Shown: one piece after another, positions 14,423-19,234 of the stretch
Position numbering within the stretch: position 1 is the first letter of the stretch
Layout: every line of letters starts with the position of its first letter
Origin: Candidatus Woesearchaeota archaeon
GTDB taxonomy: Archaea > Nanoarchaeota > Nanoarchaeia > Woesearchaeales > JAGVZT01
NCBI GenBank assembly: GCA_017608295.1
Contig: JAFCGF010000034.1
Coordinates: 1 to 19,234 of the forward strand
Length of the DNA: 19,234 nt
Reading direction: 5' to 3'
Program-made: the position numbers and the translations under genes
Notes under the pieces: generated by a model
What the model saw: the letters and a program-made list of their open reading frames with translations, nothing else
What the model was told of the DNA's origin: nothing
The model's database searches: none

Positions 14423-15241
14423 ATGACAGATGATATCAGAGCGCTTGTGGAGGCAGCCTGGGTTGACCGGGAGTTGCTGAAAGAAAATGAAACACAACAA
14501 GCCATCCGGCTGGTGATTGACTTACTGGACAAAGGCAGGCTGCGTGTAGCAGAGTTTAATGGAACAGAATGGATCACATTTGATTGGATCAAGAAAGCGG
14601 TGATACTCTATTTCCTCATCCGGAAGCTGGAGACAATTCATGCCGGTCCCCTTGAATTCTACGATAAGATCCCGCTGAAAAAGGATTACGAACACAAAGG
14701 AGTTCGGGTGGTACCCCATGCACTTGCGCGCTATGGATCTTATATCGCTCAGGGGGTGGTCATGATGCCTTCCTATATCAACATCGGCGCTTATGTCGAT
14801 TCCGGTACGATGGTCGATACCTGGGCGACGGTAGGGTCATGTGCCCAGGTCGGCAAGAATGTTCACCTGAGCGGAGGAGTTGGCTTAGGTGGCGTATTGG
14901 AACCGGTACAGGCTGCTCCCGTGATCATCGAAGAGGACTGTTTCATCGGCTCCCGGTCGATCATTGTGGAGGGTGTAAGAATTGAGAGAGAGGCTGTGCT
15001 GGGCGCCAATGTCGTCCTTACATCATCAACAAAGATCCTTGATGTATCAGGAAATACAACAACGGAGATCAAAGGATTCATCCCGCCCCGTTCGGTTGTG
15101 ATCCCCGGTTCATACACCAAATCATTCCCGGCAGGAGATTACCAGGTAGCCTGTGCCCTGATCATTGGGAAACGAAAAGAGTCAACCGACCGCAAAACAT
15201 CATTAAACCAGGCATTGCGGGAATTCGACGTACCGGTATGA
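14423..15241 (+). CDS. dapD: 2,3,4,5-tetrahydropyridine-2,6-dicarboxylate N-succinyltransferase
   Basis: Transfers succinyl from succinyl-CoA to tetrahydrodipicolinate, the branch-specific step of the succinylase route to diaminopimelate and lysine. At 272 residues it is the usual length. An all-helical N-terminal domain (to about residue 95) is followed by the left-handed beta-helix of hexapeptide repeats: RVVPHALARYGSYIAQGVVM, PSYINIGAYVDSGTMVDTWA, TVGSCAQVGKNVHLSGGVGL and EEDCFIGSRSIIVEGVRIE. The C-terminal part (FIPPRSVVIPGSYTKSFPAG) is typical of DapD. The start MTDDIRALVEAAW fits the family. Its stop overlaps the start of the glycosyltransferase gene by 4 bp (ATGA), so translation is probably coupled. 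Confidence 0.95.
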   Translation: MTDDIRALVEAAWVDRELLKENETQQAIRLVIDLLDKGRLRVAEFNGTEWITFDWIKKAVILYFLIRKLETIHAGPLEFYDKIPLKKDYEHKGVRVVPHALARYGSYIAQGVVMMPSYINIGAYVDSGTMVDTWATVGSCAQVGKNVHLSGGVGLGGVLEPVQAAPVIIEEDCFIGSRSIIVEGVRIEREAVLGANVVLTSSTKILDVSGNTTTEIKGFIPPRSVVIPGSYTKSFPAGDYQVACALIIGKRKESTDRKTSLNQALREFDVPV

Positions 15242-16314
15242 AAAAGATCCTGCTCATCCAAACCGCCTCCATCGGGGATGTCATCCTGGCCACCTCCGTT
15301 CTCGAAAAGCTGCACCGCTTCTTTCCTGATGCAGAACTCGACTATGTGGTGAAGAAGGGGATGGAAGAGTTATTTACCGGTCACCCATTTATCAACCAGG
15401 TTATCGTTTGGGATAAATCCGGGAAGCAGAGAGAGTTCCTCAGGCTGATCAAACAGATCAGAAAAGAGCACTACGACCTGGTGGTGAACATTCAACGTTT
15501 CACCCGCACAGGGATCCTGACCGTATTATCAGGAGCGAAAGAGAGTGCCGGATTTGATAAAAATCCGCTATCACGTTTTTTTACCAGGAGTATTCCTCAT
15601 GAAATCGGAACGGGTATTCATGAAACAGACCGAAACCAGGCGTTGATCGCTGATCTAACAGATGAGAAGCCGGAAAAGCCGAAGCTTTATCCCCCACCCC
15701 CCGACCCCCTCCCCAGGAAAGGGAGGGGGAGTAAGCCCCCTTCAGGGGGTTTGGGGGTGCAATCGAAAATCGAAAATCGAAAATCGAAAATCTATTACAC
15801 CATCTCTCCCGCCTCCCTCTGGTTCACCAAACAGTACCCGGCGGAACGATGGGTTGAACTGATCCGTGAAATCCCTCAGGAAGCAACAGTATATCTACTG
15901 GGATCGCAGGCTGATTTTGAACTTTGTGATGAAATCAGTGTCAAATGTCAAGTGTCAAGTGTCAAAGATCCAGCATCCAGCATCAAGCATCAAGCATCAA
16001 GAATCATCAACCTCGCCGGTCAACTCTCGTTACTGGAATCCGCGGCCCTCATGAAGCAGGCGAAGATGAACTTCACTAACGATTCCGCCCCGATGCACCT
16101 GGCCTCTGCTGTGGATGCTCCGGTTACCGTTGTTTACTGTTCTACTACACCTGCTTTCGGTTTTGGGCCGTTGTCAAACAATGCAGCAGTCATAGAGGTT
16201 TCGGAGCCCCTGGCATGCAGGCCGTGTGGACTTCATGGCCTTCAACATTGTCCGGAGGGCCATTTCAACTGTGCAATGAAGATCAGTACGGCTCAGCTGA
16301 CATCCCGGATTTAA
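15238..16314 (+). CDS. Family 9 glycosyltransferase (heptosyltransferase-like) with two repeat insertions
   Basis: A 358-residue enzyme of the ADP-heptose:LPS heptosyltransferase family, expected to add a sugar to the lipopolysaccharide core at the inner membrane. Family signs are the N-terminal MKKILLIQTASIGDVILATS, the donor-site stretches SPASLWFTKQYPAERWVEL and NDSAPMHLASAVDAPVTVVY, and the C-terminal CRPCGLHGLQHCPEGHFNC. Two segments do not belong to the family: residues 152-184, encoded by a GC-rich palindrome plus four ATCGAAA heptamers, and residues about 235-257, encoded by ten 7-bp units. Both keep the frame, and the conserved blocks on either side are intact. They lie in the linker between the two Rossmann domains and in a loop before NLAGQLSLLESAALM, so the enzyme may still work. 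The exact sugar cannot be told. Confidence 0.88.
   Translation: MKKILLIQTASIGDVILATSVLEKLHRFFPDAELDYVVKKGMEELFTGHPFINQVIVWDKSGKQREFLRLIKQIRKEHYDLVVNIQRFTRTGILTVLSGAKESAGFDKNPLSRFFTRSIPHEIGTGIHETDRNQALIADLTDEKPEKPKLYPPPPDPLPRKGRGSKPPSGGLGVQSKIENRKSKIYYTISPASLWFTKQYPAERWVELIREIPQEATVYLLGSQADFELCDEISVKCQVSSVKDPASSIKHQASRIINLAGQLSLLESAALMKQAKMNFTNDSAPMHLASAVDAPVTVVYCSTTPAFGFGPLSNNAAVIEVSEPLACRPCGLHGLQHCPEGHFNCAMKISTAQLTSRI
15695..15759. repeat. GC-rich nested palindrome inside the glycosyltransferase gene
   Basis: Three pairings nest: CACCCCC (15695-15701) with GGGGGTG (15753-15759), CCCCCTCCC (15705-15713) with GGGAGGGGG (15721-15729), and CCCCCT (15736-15741) with AGGGGG (15744-15749). This is the shape of a REP/MITE-like element. 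It is translated as a Pro/Gly/Lys-rich stretch (PPPPDPLPRKGRGSKPPSGG) foreign to the family. Confidence 0.8.
15762..15789. repeat. Heptamer tandem tract E (4 x ATCGAAA) inside the glycosyltransferase gene
   Basis: Four perfect copies directly follow the palindrome. In the reading frame they encode SKIENRKSK. Together with the palindrome the added DNA from 15691 to 15789 is 99 bp, a multiple of three. Confidence 0.85.
15940..16009. repeat. Heptamer tandem tract F (10 units) inside the glycosyltransferase gene
   Basis: Ten in-phase units: GTCAAAT, GTCAAGT, GTCAAGT, GTCAAAG, ATCCAGC, ATCCAGC, ATCAAGC, ATCAAGC, ATCAAGA, ATCATCA. The centre nearly equals intergenic tract A (6941-6971). Translation gives VKCQVSSVKDPASSIKHQAS, a 7-residue quasi-repeat. 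Confidence 0.85.
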
Positions 16315-16405
16315 TCATAGAAAAAGTTATCAACTTCTTATCTATACATTCATTATATTTTATATACTTGCAGGCTGATTTTAGAAATTCCGGATGATTG
16401 GTTTC

Positions 16406-16969
16406 ATGAAACAGGAGATTAAAAATAGTTTAGAGGTTCTACGGAAAGGGGGAACTATCCTCTATCCAACGGATACCATCTGGGGTATTGGTTGCGATGC
16501 TACCAATCCCAAAGCAGTTCAGAAGGTATTCAAGATCAAGAAACGAATGGAGAACAGGAGCCTGATCATTCTCCTGGACCGGAAAGAGCAGCTTTTCAAA
16601 TATGTTAAAGATATTCCCACTATTATTCTTGACCTCATAGAAAATGTTAATACTCCCATCACTGTGATCTATCCCAATGCCAAAAACCTGGCGAAAAACA
16701 TCATTGCCACTGATGGGACCATAGCGATCCGCCTGGTGAACTATGAGTTCTGCTACAAACTGATCCGGATTTTCGGCAAACCGATCGTATCCACATCTGC
16801 CAATATCACCGGACAGCCTGCTCCTCTTGTCTTCAAAGACATCCCTGAAGAGATTCTCAACCAGGTCGATTATGTAGTGAATCTTGCACACGAAGAGATA
16901 CGGGCGACCAAACCCTCCACCATCATCAAACTTAAAACAAATGGAGAGTTTGAGATCATCCGGAAATAA
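16406..16969 (+). CDS. Sua5/YciO/YrdC family L-threonylcarbamoyladenylate synthase
   Basis: Makes threonylcarbamoyl-AMP from threonine, bicarbonate and ATP for the t6A modification of tRNAs reading ANN codons. The short (YrdC-type) form is 187 residues from the ATG at 16406; an ATG at 16394 would add MIGF, which I judge less likely because the homologous part begins MKQEIKNSLEVLRKGG. Motifs: GGTILYPTDTIWGIGCDA near the start, KIKKRMENRSLIILL with the Lys/Arg/Ser of the nucleotide site, DGTIAIRLVN, and STSANITGQPAP. There is no C-terminal Sua5 domain. It lies 91 bp after the glycosyltransferase gene and 31 bp before the receptor gene; the AT-rich upstream spacer has only weak -7-like matches (TATACTTG at 16363). 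Confidence 0.92.
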   Translation: MKQEIKNSLEVLRKGGTILYPTDTIWGIGCDATNPKAVQKVFKIKKRMENRSLIILLDRKEQLFKYVKDIPTIILDLIENVNTPITVIYPNAKNLAKNIIATDGTIAIRLVNYEFCYKLIRIFGKPIVSTSANITGQPAPLVFKDIPEEILNQVDYVVNLAHEEIRATKPSTIIKLKTNGEFEIIRK

Positions 16970-17000
16970 AAAGTTTACACTATACTAACTATCCACATCG

Positions 17001-19234
17001 ATGAAATTCCTTTTTCCATTACTCCTTTCCTGCCTGTTACTGTTTCAACATGCTGTTAGAGCGGCAGAAACAGAGCTTCCCAAAAAATGGACCATCAGCG
17101 GCTCCGTCCGGGATATATCCAACGGGGAAGATCTTACCGGAACCACCATCTTTGTAACGGAGTTGAAAACCGGTACGGTCACGGATATCTATGGCAACTT
17201 CTCTTTGACACTACCGGAAGGTCACTATACCCTTCAGATCTCATTCATTGGATTTCAAACAGTTACACGAAGTGTGGAGTTGAACAGAAACATCACGATT
17301 CACCTTGAACTGGAACCTTCCCTGGAGACGCTGAAGGAGATAGAGATCACCAGTGAACTGGCCAACAGGAATATTATTCGACCTGAAATGAGCACTGTTA
17401 CGATGGATATCAAAACCATCAAAAAAATCCCTTCCCTGATGGGCGAAGTCGACATCATCAAAGCCATCCAGCTGCTGCCTGGCGTTCAGTCGGTTAGCGA
17501 AGGTGGAAGCGGATTCAGCGTACGCGGCGGGGCGCCCGATCAGAACCTGATCCTGCTGGATGAATCCACCGTATATAACGCCTCCCACCTGATGGGCTTC
17601 TTTTCAGTCTTCAACAACGATGCGATCAAAGATGTCAAACTCTACAAAGGAGATATCCCGCCCAGGTATGGCGGTCGTCTCTCTTCTGTCCTGGATGTAC
17701 GAATGAAAGAGGGGAACTCCAAGCGATTTGAGGTGACCGGTGGCATCGGCATCATCGCCTCCCGTCTCACGGTGGAAGGGCCTATCTGGAAAGATAAAAT
17801 TTCATTCATCGTTTCAGGGCGCAGAACATATGCCGATCTGTTCCTGGGTCTATCGAATGAAAAGGCATTGCGCAACAATAAGCTCTATTTTTATGACCTG
17901 AACGCCAAGATCAACTACCGGATCAACGAAAACAATCACATTTTCCTCTCCGGCTACTTTGGACGCGATGTGTTTAAAAATACCTTCGCCAGGATGAGCT
18001 GGGGAAATTCCACCGGAACCATTCGCTGGAAACACCTCTTCAACAAGAAACTGTTTACCAACTTTACCTTTATCTACAGCGACTATCGCTATATGCTGGG
18101 AACGCCTGAAGGCTACACGACCTCATTTGAATGGAATTCAAGCCTCCGGGATATCGGTGTAAAAGGGGACTTCAGTTATTATATCAATACGAAAAACACG
18201 CTTCGCTTCGGGGTTACCGGTACCTACCACATGATCAATCCGGGAATCGCCAAGGGAATTGGAAGTGAGACAGTGTATAATGAAGTCAAAGTGCCTGAAA
18301 ACTTCTCCCTGGAAACCGGTGTTTATGTTGGTAATGAGCAGCGGGTCAGTGAACACTGGACGATTAAATACGGGTTCCGGTTTTCCTTGTTCCAGAATGT
18401 CGGACCCGGAACTATCTTTAACTTCGATTCTGCATACAATCCAATCGACTCCACAATCTATACTACAGGAACATTCTACAATACCTATTGCGGCATCGAA
18501 CCACGCGTGGGAATCCTCTATACCTTCAATATGAAGTCATCAATGAAAGCGAGTTACTCCCGTACCAACCAGTATCTTCAACTGGCTCAAAACTCTACGG
18601 CAGGAACTCCGCTGGACATCTGGTTTCCGGCCAGTCCGAATATCAAGCCACAGGTCTCTGACCAAATAGCCCTGGGCTATTTCAGGAATTTCAGAAAAAA
18701 TACCATTGAAACTTCTGTCGAGATCTATTACAAGCACATGAACCATGTGATTGACTTCAAGGATTTTGCAGAACTGTTGCTCAACGAAAAGATCGAAGGG
18801 GAGGTCAGGGAAGGAAAAGGATGGTCATACGGCGCCGAATTCCTCGTCAGGCTGAATGAGAAAAAATTTGGCGGTTGGATCAGCTACACCCTGTCGAAAA
18901 GCGTACGAAAGATCCCTGAGATCAACAACGGAAACCCCTACCCTGCTCCATACGACAAGCCCCATAACCTTGCGATCGTGGCAAACTACCAGATCCATCC
19001 CAGGTGGGCGGTGTCGGCAACCTGGGTTTATGCCACCGGCAACCCGGTCACATTCCCGACCGGGAGGGCAGAGGTTGGCGGGAAGATCTTACCCATCTAC
19101 TCCAACCGGAATGAATACCGGTACAGGGATTATCACCGGCTTGATCTCTCCCTGATCTTCTCCTCCAAACCCAATCCGAAGAAGAGATTCAAGTGGGATA
19201 TAAACGTCTCTGCATACAATGTGTATAACCGGCA
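17001..19234 (+). CDS. TonB-dependent outer-membrane receptor (3' end outside window)
   Basis: The frame is open for 744 codons from the ATG at 17001 to the window edge. A Sec signal peptide (MKFLFPLLLSCLLLFQHAVR, cleavage near A-ET) is followed by a carboxypeptidase-regulatory-like beta-sandwich (about residues 30-105: WTISGSVRDISNGEDLTG, TDIYGNFSLTLPEGHYTLQI), then the plug (about 115-240) with GEVDIIKAIQLLPGVQS, SGFSVRGGAPDQNLILLDES and YGGRLSSVLDVRM. The rest is beta-barrel with alternating aromatic strands. It imports a substrate with energy from TonB, but the substrate cannot be told. The plug is of the iron-compound/cobalamin-like receptor type rather than SusC: no SusD-like partner follows within the window and the SusC plug signature is absent. 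Possibly co-transcribed with the preceding gene, 31 bp upstream. Confidence 0.92.
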   Translation, partial: MKFLFPLLLSCLLLFQHAVRAAETELPKKWTISGSVRDISNGEDLTGTTIFVTELKTGTVTDIYGNFSLTLPEGHYTLQISFIGFQTVTRSVELNRNITIHLELEPSLETLKEIEITSELANRNIIRPEMSTVTMDIKTIKKIPSLMGEVDIIKAIQLLPGVQSVSEGGSGFSVRGGAPDQNLILLDESTVYNASHLMGFFSVFNNDAIKDVKLYKGDIPPRYGGRLSSVLDVRMKEGNSKRFEVTGGIGIIASRLTVEGPIWKDKISFIVSGRRTYADLFLGLSNEKALRNNKLYFYDLNAKINYRINENNHIFLSGYFGRDVFKNTFARMSWGNSTGTIRWKHLFNKKLFTNFTFIYSDYRYMLGTPEGYTTSFEWNSSLRDIGVKGDFSYYINTKNTLRFGVTGTYHMINPGIAKGIGSETVYNEVKVPENFSLETGVYVGNEQRVSEHWTIKYGFRFSLFQNVGPGTIFNFDSAYNPIDSTIYTTGTFYNTYCGIEPRVGILYTFNMKSSMKASYSRTNQYLQLAQNSTAGTPLDIWFPASPNIKPQVSDQIALGYFRNFRKNTIETSVEIYYKHMNHVIDFKDFAELLLNEKIEGEVREGKGWSYGAEFLVRLNEKKFGGWISYTLSKSVRKIPEINNGNPYPAPYDKPHNLAIVANYQIHPRWAVSATWVYATGNPVTFPTGRAEVGGKILPIYSNRNEYRYRDYHRLDLSLIFSSKPNPKKRFKWDINVSAYNVYNR

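Noticed and set aside
15691..16009. Frameshift or pseudogene in the glycosyltransferase gene
   Set aside because: The frame stays open through both inserts, and the conserved donor-site and C-terminal Cys motifs are intact downstream; I see insertions, not a break. Loss of activity remains possible.
17001..19234. SusC-type polysaccharide transporter
   Set aside because: The plug reads AIKDVKLYKGDIPPRYGGRL rather than the SusC IEVLKDASA.AIYG type; no SusD partner is visible, although the window ends inside the gene.

Overview
The window looks like a chromosomal segment of a member of the Bacteroidota, probably an uncultivated Bacteroidia-type lineage. The supporting signs are a TonB-dependent receptor with an N-terminal carboxypeptidase-regulatory-like domain, giant secreted proteins with the QVGIN...DGSAMLDVKSTTMG N-terminus, good matches to the Bacteroidota promoter (TTTG / TAnnTTTG), start codons without clear Shine-Dalgarno sequences, and a ruvX-def-TPR-lipoprotein gene run. 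No rRNA, tRNA, CRISPR array, integrase or transposase was seen.

Left part (1-12486): three consecutive same-strand genes encode very large, repetitive, probably fibrous surface proteins. The first is cut by the window edge (last 406 residues); the others are 1807 and 1695 residues. They are built from one cassette used 11 times: a linker (FP..DG..GQ.LQT.GSG.L.W), an entry block (INDL.DGKTGG.SVFLGSGAG), 4 to 13 units of a 17-residue YadA-head-like repeat (NTA.GY.AL.SNTTG..), and an exit block (NTIIG..AG......HNKSGNVFLGY.AGY......KLYIENS....PLIWGDF). I count 90 head units in 11 arrays. The first two proteins end in the same helical/coiled-coil domain; the third has an unrelated end with three G[IV]GT..P motifs. 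None shows a recognisable outer-membrane anchor or type IX sorting domain.

Middle (12487-14353): converging on the fibre genes is a minus-strand run of ruvX (yqgF), def (peptide deformylase) and a TPR lipoprotein, probably one operon. Right part (14354-19234): a divergent plus-strand set holds dapD (lysine/diaminopimelate synthesis), a family-9 glycosyltransferase overlapping dapD by 4 bp, a Sua5/YrdC-type threonylcarbamoyl-AMP synthase, and a TonB-dependent receptor cut by the window end.

A second layer of structure is a family of degenerate 7-bp tandem repeats (units such as GTCAAGT, ATCCAGC/CTGGATG, ATCGAAA, CGTGAAT, GAAGACT) plus GC-rich palindromic elements. They fill gene junctions, supply or touch stop codons, sit in the probable mRNA leader of the third fibre gene, and have entered the glycosyltransferase gene twice without breaking its frame. 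The fibre locus and this coding-tolerant heptamer family are the two things most worth a second look.
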